A DNA stretch of 64,000 nt from Bretschneidera sinensis. Its lineage: Eukaryota; Streptophyta; Magnoliopsida; Brassicales; Akaniaceae. This document shows positions 1-10,846 of this stretch, piece by piece (position 1 is the first letter of the stretch; every line of letters starts with the position of its first letter). The stretch spans positions 60,494,584-60,558,583 of the forward strand of contig CM043705.1 in assembly GCA_023935145.1 (NCBI GenBank), in the 5' to 3' direction. The notes beneath the pieces were generated by a model, which saw nothing but the letters and a program-made list of their open reading frames with translations, made no database searches and had not been told where the DNA came from. The position numbers were made by a program, and so were the translations under genes.

Positions 1-152
1 TCCAGGACAATAGATGATACTTTAACATCTCAAATGTTGGAGTGATTTGATGAATGGTTGCAAATTTGCAACATGTTAATACAAGTTGTAGTTCTTATAG
101 TGAATAGAAAATGTGTTACTTTGATAATAGAATTTTCTTTTATTTTGTGCAG

Positions 153-892
153 GTTGTATTTTTCAGCACTAGAGCATATATAAGCTTCATCAAGCCTAAT
201 CAGGCAATGTGGTACCGGGCTTGCAAAACTTGGAACAAGAAAGTGACTGAGGCTATTGGTTCTAGGTATTGGTGTGAAGGGTGCCAGAAGAATGATCAAG
301 AATGCAGTTTAAGGTGAGAGACTTCAGATATTTAAGTAATCATAATTTATACACATAATGGGAATTCATTAAGCTTTTCATGTATTTCTTATGGTAATAA
401 AGTCTTTGGTCTCTTTTCAGATATATAATGGTAGTGAAAGTCTCTGATGCAAGTGGTGAAGCTTGGGTTTCTATAGTCAACAAAGAAGCAGAGAGGATCA
501 TTGGGTGTTCTGCCGATGAGCTTGATAAACTGAAATCTCAGGTCAGCTACCAATGAAATTAATCTACTTCCAACAAGCAAAGAAGATTGTCAATTAATTT
601 ATAATTTTTATCTTCTTATCATTTACAGGATGGAGAAGAAAATGGAAACCAACTGAAACTCAAACAAGCTACTTGGGTTCCTCATCTTTTTCGGGTCAGT
701 CTTGCTCAGAATGAATACAATAGTGAGAAGAAGCAAAGGATAATTGTCAGGGCAGTTGCCCCAGTTGATTTTGCTACTGAATCCAAATTTTTACTTGAAG
801 AGATATCAAAAATCAATCTCCATATAAAGCAAGCAAAAACTCAAAGGACTACAGCATCCAAACAACGAAAGAAACACGAATCCCTGGAATAA
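153..892 (+). pseudogene. Captured fragment of replication protein A 70 kDa subunit (RPA1 C-terminal domain)
   Basis: Three exons, about 153-313, 421-541 and 629-892, have clean AG acceptors and GT donors and stay open to a TAA at 890-892. The translation matches the C-terminal OB-fold (DBD-C) of plant RPA1. It includes MWYRACKTWNKKV, YWCEGCQKNDQEC, SGEAWVSI and the run to FLLEEISKINLH. RPA1 binds single-stranded DNA during replication and repair, and this domain holds a zinc ribbon. One ribbon cysteine appears to be Trp here (CKTW where the family has CKTC). The N-terminal domains are absent, so this is a partial gene. It lies antisense to the transposase genes, between TNPA exons of a CACTA element, which suggests transduplication. 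A second copy is at 45939-46678. Confidence 0.87.
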
Positions 893-1479
893 AATGCAGC
901 CAAACCCAATTAACAGAAGCACTCTCAGAAAGATCCGCTACGGTCTTTCGAAGCAACAAGAACTAGCAAACTAGATAAAACTAACTCATTGACAACCATT
1001 GTATAACTTCAATTCAACAACTTAAGCAAAATAAGGCAAAATAGCAAACAGAACTGTCCAAAGCATAGCAATTCTCTACGGAAAAAGATACAAACATCTA
1101 TACTGCAACTATACTAACATCCACAATCAGCACCCTAAGACCAAGTTCATACCAAAAATACCAACAATCCCGTGATAAGACAAAGATTTTTGAAAATAAA
1201 ACGTTAATTAAACCAGCCAACAACTCCAAATTGTCACCAAGGCGGGTTGCCAAATAATACTAAGGGTTAGTTGGTAAATCAGAAGGTTGAGTTATAACTT
1301 AAGGCCAACAGTGTTATATCTCAAAAGCCAACATTTCCCACAATGACCCAACATCACTCATTTGAATGAGTGATACAAAGAAACATGCATCAAAACTAGA
1401 GTATAATCCAAGAACGATAAGAGTAAGTTAATTACTATTGTTAACTATCATACATAAAACCATCATATACGTAAGTGAA
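893..1479. other. Non-coding CACTA interior between the RPA1 fragment and TNPA exons
   Basis: AT-rich DNA with no convincing coding potential on either strand. It is probably the TNPA intron that received the RPA1 fragment. The same sequence is present in the second CACTA copy (about 46679-47265). Confidence 0.5.
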
Positions 1480-2698
1480 CTTACCACAAATTGTCATGAT
1501 GCTTCATCAATGAAAGTTTCATCCTTGCGTTTATGAGTTTCAGCAAAAAACTCTACGCGCCCGGGCTCATTTCCATGTTTCATCTCCTACCATTTATGAA
1601 AAGAGTTCAAACAATTTCTCAATACACTACACCTCAAATGAAAGATTGGATGAATGAAGGAAATCAACTCATATATTCATCCCGTCTTCTTGCAAAACTC
1701 TTTAAACCAGTCGTGTGAGGACATTGTTGTCTTTCATGTGCCGCTATCCCTATAGTAAAATATTTCTACAACAATAATAAACCAATTGAATAATAAGTCA
1801 GTATTAGAAAATAGAAACAATGAGAATCCAAATGAACATAATTATGAAAAAACAACCTCACTCTGCTCAGAGAACTAGTAGTTCACCAGTTGCTTCCATT
1901 GGTCTTGATCTACTCCTTTTGGAACATTATTGCTCAAAACTTGTTGTTTTGTTTTGTTCCTCACGTGGTCCCTTTTAAGCACATATCGGTAGTCCTTCCA
2001 TTTTTTCCCTATCATCCTCAATAAAATTTTGTCTATCGCCTCAATCATAGGGTAATGGAATTTCCTCTACCACAAAGAAAGGAAATCGATGTCAAATAAG
2101 CATTTTTGGTGTTAGGGATTATGCATGTACAACACCACAAAAACAAAAACAAACAAAAAAGAATTGGAAGAAAACCCGAAATTAAGTTGTTGTTACTTAC
2201 CCGAATCAATAAAACAATGTCTTTCTTGTAGTTAGAAGGGACTTTCTTCCAATCCGTGTAATTAAGCGGACAGAGGTTCCCTCTCTTTGCAACCTTGGCC
2301 AACCAACTACTTAATATTTGGCCGCCTTTTTTAATAATTTGATTATGTGCATTGAAGTGGACCACAATTTTTTCTCCACATTCAAGGGACCACACTTGTG
2401 AGGTTCTCAGGACATGTGTTTGCTTCCTCACCCTCCCTTCAGAATCTATACATTGAAAACATAAATTTTATAATTAGTATAACAATGTGATATCGAACTA
2501 GTTATAAAGAGAATGTGTTATAAGACAAAAATTACCAATTATCTCATATTGTTCACTATCATTGTTTTCACTTTCCGTTGTTATTGGCTCAGTCTCAGAA
2601 TCATTTTGCGAGTCATGATCATCATCAAAGTGTTACTCATGCTCATGGTTAATATCTTCTTGATGGTGTGAAGACTAAGCTAGAGACTGGTTTGACAT
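1480..2698 (-). pseudogene. TNPA-like CACTA protein (Transposase_24 domain), broken
   Basis: Spliced minus-strand remnant of the second CACTA protein, which in En/Spm elements binds the element ends. An acidic N-terminal exon (about 2698-2535) begins MSNQSLA, then a stop, and is rich in Asp, Glu and His. The next exon (2431 to about 2201) contains NYTDWKKVPSNYKKDI, the Transposase_24 hallmark, before a GTAAGT donor. Another (about 2075-1885) encodes IGKKWKDYRY and DQDQWKQLV. Short exons near 1745-1665 (HTTGLKSFARRRDEY) and 1580-1500 (GNEPGRVEFFAETH) follow. In-frame stops are visible, for example after SLA and after the last exon's DEAS. Copy 1 has an extra stop (GAG TAA) where copy 2 has Tyr. 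The C-terminal exon lies beyond the window edge but is visible in copy 2 at 44538-44876. Exon limits are approximate. Confidence 0.8.
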
Positions 2699-3155
2699 GT
2701 TATCTCTGACTGAGGGAGGAAATTATTTTGACCTAAACATCTTGCAATCTGTATACATAAAAACATAAAAAAGATTATATCTCACACTATCAAGAATGTA
2801 TTAAAAGTTAACAAGAATTAGAAGAACCACACTTGAAATATAGGAATAGTCAAGGGCTCGCAGCAAATGCAGCAATCAATAACTTTAAAGTACCTGTGAA
2901 CAAATGAATAAATTAGTGTTTCAAATAGGATTTAAAGAACAAGCAATAATCAATGATACAACTAAACAGAAATTTACGACATTCTGAAGTAACATTCCAC
3001 AAACTGTAGGCAAAAAAGTTCAGGACTCTTGAACTGTGTGATACAAAGCAACAGTAACCCGATAGAATACAATAAAACATTACAAAACTCGTTGACACAC
3101 ATGTGTATCACATAAATGCACATCCAGATACAATTACATGGAAATGTACATAAAA
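2699..3155. other. Non-coding spacer between the two CACTA genes
   Basis: AT-rich DNA without a supported reading frame. By position it should hold the TNPA promoter and the 3' end of the TNP2/DUF4216 gene (both minus strand). I see no distinct element in it. Confidence 0.45.
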
Positions 3156-3755
3156 CTAGTTGGTATCTTCATCAATGTCCATCTTAGCCCAGGTTGAGAT
3201 ACAATCTAATTGATCGTCTACCACTACATTAGAAGGCATGCACTGATTGTAAGTGTCATCATCCTCTTCTTGCATTTTTTCCCCCATTTCATATAGGTCC
3301 CTTGGCTTTGTGATCACAACATGATACCATTCCTTTCTTGTTGGGTCTTGCTCATAAAACACTTGTTTCACTTGAGATGAAATAACGAACGTGTCATCCT
3401 TCAATAACTAACCAATGTGTATGAACCTATTCAAGTTCACAAGAATGCACCCACTTGCATCTTCCTTTAAACCCCTGGGTGAATTAATATCCACCCAATC
3501 ACAACAGAACAACACAATCTTAAATGTCTCATAGTAATCCAACTCGATGATATCTTTGAGCACACCATAATACATTTTATCATCCGCTACAACCATAACT
3601 CTCGAATTCTGAGATCGTCTAAACCTCTCACGTTCCTTTGTGTGCAATTTAAAACTGTTGATGTTGAATCCATTAAATCTCCTAACAACATTATTCAGAC
3701 CTCGAGCAAAGGCAATTATTTCATATGAATAATTGTTATCTACCATCCATGGCAC
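3156..3755 (-). pseudogene. DUF4216 domain of the CACTA transposase
   Basis: Two open stretches in one frame (3755-3408 and 3404-3156), separated by a single TAG. Together they resemble DUF4216, which follows TNP2 in plant CACTA elements. Family-like blocks are KMYYGVLKDIIELDYY, VLFCCDWVDINSPRG, then VKQVFYEQDP and WYHVVITKPRDLYEM. The acidic tail (MDIDEDTN) is also usual. The function of the domain is unknown. The stop lies just after a RFIHIG block, where intact relatives read through. The copy at 48942-49541 carries the same stop, so the lesion predates the duplication. Confidence 0.85.
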
Positions 3756-3992
3756 CTAAATATTTTGTAACAATTAATATGAGACAACAACAGTCAATGT
3801 TTTATTGAAAACACTTATAACATTCGAAGACAATTGTTATTATGCCTAACCTGTCTCATAAGCCACAAGAGAAATTTCTCAACCAACCACTTTTGTTTGA
3901 GACTTTGTATTGGTCGATTAGAATGGTTGGTTAGTCTTTGAGAAGCCAAAAATTCGCCGTAATAATTGATGTTTTTATCTAACTGTTAGCCA

Positions 3993-4290
3993 TCACAGTG
4001 ATAACCACAGATAATAACAACTCAATTTAAACACATGATTACTAAGTTCCTTTATTGATACTAACCTACAAAGGTCTGAAAGTTTATCATTATGGAGCAA
4101 CACATAACGATGTGCTTGAGCCAATGACATGTCATTGAGCTCAACACTTACAATCTTTCCCATTATTCGTCTACCCGAGGAAAACATATATTCATCCGAA
4201 TAATTTACAGTATCATTGTTCCTTTGGGGGCAGTTGAATTTTGTCTCTACACCTTTGAAGTATTGTGAGAAATATGTTAGATACTCTTCC
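3993..4290 (-). pseudogene. TNP2 transposase, distal part after the copia insertion
   Basis: The minus strand reads EEYLTYFSQYFKGVETKFN and then a block through FSSGRRIMGKIVSVE and LAQAHRYVLLHND. This resembles the region that follows DUF4218 in CACTA TNP2 proteins. It continues, across the inserted copia element at 4291-7856, from the block VNPRGSIAEGYNGE at 7857 to about 7900. The exon was intact over this point before the copia insertion, so the insertion split a TNP2 coding exon. The frame after LCRLVSIKELSN runs into an intron or decay. Confidence 0.75.
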
Positions 4291-4804
4291 TGTTGGTATT
4301 TGTCTAAAGTTTAAACATGTCTAAATATGGTTCAAAGATGGTTAAAGTCTAAACCAAGGTTAGAGTATTAAAATAAAGCAAGTTAAAAGACTGAACACAT
4401 GTGTGTGCATCACTTTGGAGCAAGGAAAGGGTAGGCGCACTAGTGTGCGCACTTCAGCACACAAGCAGGAAAAAGTGTGCGCACTGCTGGCACACAGAAT
4501 AGAGACCCCCTGACCCGCACCAGTGCCATGCCTCTCCCCACCAGCGCCTCGCTGTCCATAATAGGCTGCAAGTGTCCTCTGCCCAATGCCATGCCACCCC
4601 CTGTTGAGCGCCTAGGCGCTAGGCACACCAAAGCACACATGGACAGCATGCTTTAACCTCCTCTTGGGTGTGTGGGTGCAAGGTTAAAATGCACAGCACC
4701 ATTTAGGATTGATGGAGGGCCATGGTTAAGTGGCAATCAAGATCTAAGGGTGGAGATTGACTCACAAGAATGGATAAGAAGTGGGTGCACTAAATAAGGG
4801 GTTA
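4291..4804 (+). repeat. Copia 5' LTR, truncated
   Basis: Matches the first half of the 3' LTR (6825 onward), with an internal deletion around 4480, and stops being similar after the AAGGGGTTA near 4804. The TATA-like stretch of the 3' LTR reads CTAAATAAGG here, so its promoter is also weakened. Confidence 0.85.
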
Positions 4805-6743
4805 TTTTTAAGGAATCCTTAGAAAAGAAGGGCATGAAACTGATTATAAGTAGGGATGTTATTTTTAATGAATTATTATTTCCCTACTTGGAGAAAACTA
4901 ACCCTGCAGGGGTCAGTCCAGAAGTTGTGGATCATCGCATCAATGAGAACTCGGTTTAGGTAGAGCAAATAAGGCAAGAGGGTTCGGACCAGGTAGAGCC
5001 CTTGGATGAAGGCTAAGCTCAAGAAACTCAAGAAGAGGCTGAACAAGAAAATGTTGATGCAGTAAGTCAGAATGACTACCAGCTCACAAGAGACCAGGGA
5101 AGGAGGGTGGTTAGACCACCTTTGAGATATAGGTTTGCGGATGCTAATGTAGCAGCTCCTTGGATAGAATGAGAGGTTGAACCAAAAACTTACATAGATG
5201 CCATGGAGTGTAAGGATTCGTCAAAGTGGCAGCTGGCTATGGAGGAAAAAATATATTCTTTGATGAAGAACAACTCTTGGGAGTTGGTGCCCAAACCTGA
5301 AAAACATAGAGTTGTGGATTATAAATGGCTCTACAAGATTAAAGAAAGGAATACTCCAGGGGATGAAGTTCGGTATAAAGCTAGGCTTGTGATGAAGGGG
5401 TTCACACAAAAAGAAGGCATAGATTTCACCGAAATCTTCTCACCGGTTGTGAAGTACAAGACGATACGGATGGTGTTAGCATTGGTCGTCCAATTTTATT
5501 GGGAAATTGAGCAAATGGATGTGAAGACAGCATTCTTACACGGAGAGCTTGATGAGACCATTTTCATGAGGCAACCCGAAGGCTATGAGGAAGGAAGGCA
5601 AGGAGAGTTAGTGTGCAAATTGAAGAAATCTCTTTATGGCTTGAAGCAATCACCTCGGCAATGAATAAGAGGTTTGATTCCTTTGTAATCAGCTTAGGTT
5701 TCATGAGGAGCTACTATGATTCATGCTTGTACTATAAGGGGCAGAAGGTTGAGGAAGTGGTGATCATCCTCATCTATGTTGATGATATGTTTCTGGTTAG
5801 GAGTAGTATAGAGAGGATAAAGAAACTGAAGGCTCAACTCAGTGAGGAGTTTGAGATGAAGGATCTTGGCCATGCACAGAAGATCCTTGGGATGTGTATC
5901 ATTCGGGAAAGAGAGAGAAACATATTGAAGATCTCTCAAACTTCTTACATGGAGAATATGATATCTAAATTCTCTATGAAAGATAACAAACCAGTCAAGG
6001 TTCCCTTTGTTGGTCATTTCAAGTTCTCCAGCGATCAATGTCTAAGATCGTAGGCGGAAAAGAAAGAAATGGAGAAAGTCCCTTACTCTAGTGCAGTTGG
6101 TTCTGTTATGTTCACCATAGTAAGCACTAGACCTGACATTGCTCATGCAATGAGTGTTCTCAGTAGGTTTATAAGTAATCCCAAAAAGTAGCATTGGTTT
6201 GGGATGAAGTGGTTGCTGAGGTACTTGAAGAGAAGCCCAGAAGTAGGGCTGGTTTATGAGAGAGGTAAGTCCATCTGCCTTGAGGGTTTTGTGGATTCAG
6301 ACTATGGAGCAGACCGGGATAAAAGGAGATCGATTACCTCCTACTTCTTTAACTTAAATGGATGTTGTGTAAGTTGGAAGGCTCAGTTGCAGCCAGTGGT
6401 AGCACTCTCAACAACTGAGGCTGAGTACATAGCGGCTACGGAGGCCATTAAGGAAGCTATATGGTGCAAAGGGTTGCTGGAAGAGTTGAAGGTACTGGAG
6501 GAGCAGGTTGTGGTGTTTTCGGATAGTCGAAGTGCATTGAACTTATGTAAGAATCTGGTGTTCCATGAGAGGACAAAGCACATGGATGTTCGGTATCATT
6601 TCATTTTGGAAAATGTTGCGAAAGAATGCATCCAATAAGACAAGGTAGCCATGGAAGAAAATCCTGCGGATTTGGGTACTAAAGTTCTACCTCTAAGTAA
6701 GTTCTATCATTGCCTTGGACTACTTAGGATTGAAGTTGGTTAA
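4805..6743 (+). pseudogene. Copia pol remnant: integrase tail, reverse transcriptase, RNase H
   Basis: In order: integrase C-terminal linker with stops (4805-5170), RT N-terminal half (about 5203-5664, with WELVPKP, EIFSPVVKYKTIRM, QMDVKTAFLHGELDE), RT second half (about 5650-6053, with the catalytic LIYVDDMFL), and RNase H (6204-6743, with LSTTEAEYIAATEA, VFSDSRSAL, KHMDVRYHFI). A one-base loss near 5661, after LKQSPRQ, shifts frame between the RT halves. A stop lies near 6055, a TAG sits near 6189, and copy 1 has a late stop near 6637 that the second copy lacks. Gag and protease are absent. Confidence 0.9.
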
Positions 6744-6810
6744 TTGATGACTCAAGATGATTTTGGATCCCGAAGCTCTCTACAAAAATGGTTCGGGTTT
6801 AAACACTTAG

Positions 6811-6824
6811 ACAAAGGTAGAGAT
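6811..6824 (+). other. Copia polypurine tract
   Basis: Purine-rich ACAAAGGTAGAGAT directly before the 3' LTR TGTTGG. The minus-strand copia has the same tract in reverse at 28285-28299, supporting the shared family. Confidence 0.8.
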
Positions 6825-7856
6825 TGTTGGTATTTTTCTAAGGTTGAACATCTCTAAACATGGTTCAAAGATGGTTAAAGTCTAAACCAAGGTTGGAGTA
6901 TTAAAATACAGCAAGTTAAAAGACTGCACACATGTGTGTACATCACTTTGGAGCAAGGAAATGGTAGGCGCACTAGTGTGCGCACTTCAGCACACAAGCA
7001 GGAAAAAGTGTGTGCACAGCTGTGTGAAGGGACAGCATCAGTGTGCGCCATGCCGCCCCTTCACCAGTGCTTAGGCGCATAGAATGGAGACCTCCTAACC
7101 CACACCAGTGCCACACCTCTCCCCACTAGCGCCTCGCCATCCAGAATGGGCTGCAAGTGTGCTCTGCCCAGCGCCATGCAGCCCCCTGTTGAGCGCCTAG
7201 GCACTAGGCACACCAATGCACACATGGACAGCATGCTTTAACCTCCTCTTGAGTGTGTGGGTGCAAGGTTAAAATGCACAGTACCACTTAGGATTAATGG
7301 AGGGCCATGGTTAAGTGGCAATCAAGATCTAAGGGTGGAGATTGACTCACAAGAATGGACAAGAAGTGGGTGCACTATATAAGGGGTTACCTAGCTTCAT
7401 TTTCTAGGTACAATAAGAGAGAACAACACAAGTTTGTGATATACTTTGAGATCAATTATAATACAAGAGAGAATTATGTGAGAGTGAAAAAGATCAAACA
7501 CAAGAGGGACTCATTATAGTGAGGCTGGTTGTAAAGAGAGAGAAGTCTAGATTAGATAGAGAGCATTGTTAGTTCTTATCTTCTTCCTTTCTTCTCTTCT
7601 TGGTTTCTTCAAGAACTTGAGCTTCTTGAAGAGGGTTGTTGTATTTGTAAAGAATTATTGATTTAGTGCAGAGAGTTCGGAGGAACTCACGGGGATGTAG
7701 GCACATTGTCGAACCTCGATAACAATTGCTTGTCTTATTTCTTTCTTTGATTTTCGGTTCTTGTCTTTGATTGCTGTATTTCTTTCTACAAGTCATTCTA
7801 GACTTGGGTGTTTGGAAGATCACCACCTGGGCATCTTGTCAAGGTGATTTCCAACA
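6825..7856 (+). repeat. Copia 3' LTR, complete
   Basis: About 1.03 kb, starting TGTTGG and ending CCAACA. It follows the polypurine tract and is flanked on the right by one half of the target duplication. Confidence 0.88.
7376..7382 (+). promoter_or_regulatory. TATA-like box in copia 3' LTR
   Basis: TATATAA in the context GCACTATATAAGGGG, in the middle of the LTR where the U3 promoter of a copia LTR would lie. Assigned by position and motif only. Confidence 0.5.
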
Positions 7857-9934
7857 CTTCTCCATTGTACCCTTCAGCAATTGACCCCTCGGGTTGACTT
7901 CTATTACGTACGTAAGATTTCAAGAGCACTAAATACCTTGCAAAGCCAAAATATTAAAGATAAATTGGGTAGCCAATAATAAAAAAAAAAAAAAGTGCTC
8001 AAATTAGCTTTGAACATCTAACCTCTCAACAGGATACATTCACTTGTAGTGTACGGGACCACCAAGTCTAGCCTCGGAGGCTAAGTGAATGATAAGATGA
8101 ACCATAATGGTAAAGAAACACGGGGGGGATATTTTCTCCAAACGGCAGAGTGTTAAAGCAACACATGACTCCAATATGTCAAGCTCATGGGGATCAAGGG
8201 CTTTAGAGCATAAAGCTTTGAAAAATGATGATAACTCATAAACAACTGCTACAACATGTCTAGGCAAAGATGCTCTTAAGGCAATAGGAGGATTTCTTGC
8301 ATCAATATGTGACCGTCATGACTCTTTAAGTTTGATAGCTTATGATCCTTTAGGTTGACACATCTCAAGATGTTTGATGCATACCCATCAGGAACTTTAA
8401 GATTTGCCAAAACTGTCAAGAAATTCTGCTTCTCCGTCGAGGACATAGTGTAGCATGCTGGAGGCGAGTGCTCTTTTCCATTAGGAAGAAGAACTAAATG
8501 GAGGTCTTTCCTAATACCAATTTCCTCGATATTGCGGCATACCTTTTTATTATCTTTAGTCTTACCATCTATATTCAATATTGTTCCAATCAAATTATCA
8601 CATATGTTCTTCTCTATATGCATCACATCTAAATTATGACGCAATAGATTGTCTTTCTAATAAAGTAACTAAAAAAAATACTTCTTTCTTTTCCATAATG
8701 TATCTCCAACTCCCTCATCCATGGGAAGATCCTCATTATCAACATTTTCTAAGAAATCTTCCACACCCTTAAAAGGGTTATCAACTTCATCCACTAGTAC
8801 TTACCCCGTAGAGGTACCAACATCTTCTCTTGCCCTCTTCTTATAAGGCTTCTAGGTTTTGCTATAGATATAATTTCCACCCTTTTGTTGTCTTAAAACA
8901 TCATGTCCAGATGGTGGAACAGGAGCAGATCCCAACTCTATGGTGCCATCAAACTAATCCTTTTGAAAACGAAACTCATGGTTTTCTACTAACCATCGAC
9001 GATGACCCATATAGCAAAACTTTCCCCCGTGCTTTAACCATATAGAATGTGTAGATTCCCCACAACATGGACAAGTAACCCGCCCCTTGGTGCTCCAACT
9101 AGATAAGTTTGCATATGCCGGAAAATCATTAATGGTCCAAAGAAGAGAAGCGCGCAGCTTAAAGATTTGATTGGTGGACGCATCAACACCATCCCATAAT
9201 TGTTTCAACTCTTCCATTAGAGGCTGCAAAAAGATATCAATATCATTACCGGGGCTTTTCTCATAAGGAATAACCATTGAAAGGAGGAAGGATGTTTGCT
9301 TCATGCAAAGCCACGGTGGCAAGTTATATGGGATCAAAAGAACGGGCCATGTACTATAAGTTGAACTCATTGTTCGAAAGGGATTGAACTCGTCACTAGC
9401 TAGGCCAAGCTTAACACTCCGAGAATAAGCTGCAAAATCAGGATACAAAGTATCAAATTCATTCTAAGCTAATCCATCCACCGGGTGTCTTAAAACCCCA
9501 TCCTTTGTCTGATCTTTATCATGCCATCTCATCAACGAAGCCGATTTAGATGACATATATATCCTCTTCAATCTCAGTATTAACAAAAAATAATACAATG
9601 CTTTAGCTAGCTTTTTTCTTTTTCGATTGATTATCCATCTCATTCAATGGATCCTCATCATCAGCATTATTTCTGACCCACCATGGCACACCACAGGCAT
9701 GACAAAATTCATCATTCACATGCTTACCCCAATACAGTGTGCAGTTATTAGGACAAACATGAATCTTCTCATAGCCAAGACCCAATCCTTTGATAATCTT
9801 CATGGCTTCATAATAATTTGATGGCAATGGATCACACATCGAAAATGCCATGTTGATAAACTCAAGCAACATAGTCAGAGATTTACCAGACCACCTATTC
9901 AAACATTTGAGGTATAGTAGATATAACATTTGAG
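7857..9934 (-). pseudogene. CACTA TNP2 transposase (Transposase_21 and DUF4218), N-terminally truncated
   Basis: TNP2 is the catalytic transposase of CACTA elements. Read on the minus strand, it starts truncated near 9929 with LKCLNRWSGKSLTMLLEF and a CPNNC...CHACGVPWW zinc-like block. Then come RLKRIYMSSKSASLMRWHD and DGILRHPVDGLA (about 9580-9460), the Transposase_21 core (9448-8954, with WPVLLIPYNLPPWLCMK and CPCCGEST), MRHNLDVMHIEKNICDNLIG (8644-8276), and DUF4218 (8267-8040, with ISPPCFFTIMVHLIIHLASEA and GGPVHY). DUF4218 ends at a GT donor (CAC TAC AA|GTGAAT). A short 3' piece remains at about 7857-7900, next to the copia insertion. A Trp codon has become TAG just after DGLA, and the protein is interrupted elsewhere. 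It is the same gene as the fragment at 3993-4290. Confidence 0.88.
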
Positions 9935-10846
9935 GTACTAAATTGTTTAGATGAATTCTTTTTCTACATAGAATTAAATATTTTTTCGAGGGGAATTAGA
10001 TGAATATTTTAATAAGATAAGAGAAAATCTTTTAAAAATAGCAGAAATCACAGCGTCAAATATTCAATAGGGATGACAACGAAGCGGGTTTGAACCACTA
10101 CCGCCATCTTAGCTCACATACATATGGCAGGATTCAGTGCAACCTCTAGGAGGAGTAGGCCAGAAAAGCAAGAGATCAATGTAAAATAAATTGATTGTTT
10201 AATTTGTAAAAGATTTGCAATTGTATAAGTAAATTCGAATCGTAATTCTGTGAAGAAAATAAGATATCTATTTAATGTATTTAACTGTGTACAGAGTAGT
10301 ACTGTCTTATCAACATACAGTACTTTTTATTAGGAAGATCACTTGTTCATATAGAATAGTAAATTGTGTTGAAGACTGACTTAATTTTAAAAAATACAAA
10401 TAAATCCCGGTCAGTGAGAGGAAAAAGAAAACCTTGCTTCTTTAGGTCTTTCTTTCTCTCCATTGTGTTAACCTAGTAATTCTTGCTGAATGGAAGAAGC
10501 AACAATCGTGATTTTGCAACACAAATTCCTATATGGTTTGCTGACAGGACATAGCTGCTTTCAAATTATTTATTTTTTTTCTTTTAATGACACATACGTC
10601 ACTAAAAAGAACAAAATAATTTTGTGGAAGAAGCAATTTCTATTGCAGAAATAGCCTCTCCCATCTTTTAATTCTTTTTCTTATTTTTGGTACTCTATTT
10701 AGCCACTAACTTGTACATGTAGGCCGGAATAAGATTTTATATAATTTAGTTTGATTTTGATTAGTTATTCATTAAGGAACAAGGTAGGAATTACAAGTGT
10801 GTTTCACGTTATGCTTTCTTGTGGAAAACTTTGATTTGAAAATAAT
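9935..10846. repeat. TBL unit U1, 3' flank
   Basis: Starts at TACTAAATTGTTTAGATG, the recurring left edge of TBL units (also near 13483, 18088, 38252, 42853 and 55719). It is non-coding, AT-rich and conserved between copies, and lies downstream of the minus-strand TBL gene. A polyadenylation region is expected here, but no single signal stands out. Confidence 0.7.

Larger units (their letters stand above)
4291..7856 (+). mobile_element. Degenerate Ty1/copia LTR retrotransposon inserted in TNP2
   Basis: It begins TGTTGG and ends CCAACA, and is flanked by CTTCC (4286-4290) and CTTCT (7857-7861), a 5 bp target duplication with one mismatch. A deleted 5' LTR (4291 to about 4804) runs straight into the end of the integrase region, so the rest of that LTR, gag, protease and the integrase core are gone. 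Reverse transcriptase and RNase H remnants follow, then a purine-rich tract and a complete 3' LTR. It is related to the minus-strand copia at 27405-32827: similar LTR ends and similar internal DNA. The same insertion at the same base is at 50077-53642. Confidence 0.9.
1..9934 (-). mobile_element. CACTA (En/Spm-like) transposon, copy 1, internal part
   Basis: Minus-strand order of remnants is TNP2 (9934 to 7857 and 4290 to 3993), DUF4216 domain (3755-3156), then a TNPA-like Transposase_24 protein (2698-1480). That set is typical of plant CACTA elements. The element continues past the left window edge. At about 9934 it is cut inside the N-terminal part of TNP2 and joined directly to TBL-unit DNA, so the terminal inverted repeat on that side is missing. 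A plus-strand copia element (4291-7856) interrupts TNP2, and a plus-strand RPA1 fragment (153-892) lies inside. The whole stretch recurs at 45787-55718 with near-identical sequence and the same junction. Several in-frame stops show it is not autonomous. Confidence 0.88.

Noticed and set aside
1533..1718. Plus-strand 61-codon frame in CACTA copy 1
   Set aside because: Opposite TNPA exons (HTTGLKSFARRRDEY, GNEPGRVEFFAETH) on the minus strand, which match a known family.
4440..4649. Minus-strand frame inside the copia LTR
   Set aside because: It lies wholly within an LTR. The apparent protein is low-complexity and LTRs of this type do not encode proteins.
8041..8056. CTTGTAGTG on the plus strand, looking like an inverted CACTA terminus
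   Set aside because: It is part of the DUF4218 coding block GGPVHYK (CAC TAC AAG) at an exon end. There are no subterminal repeats or target triplet beside it. The same applies at 53828.
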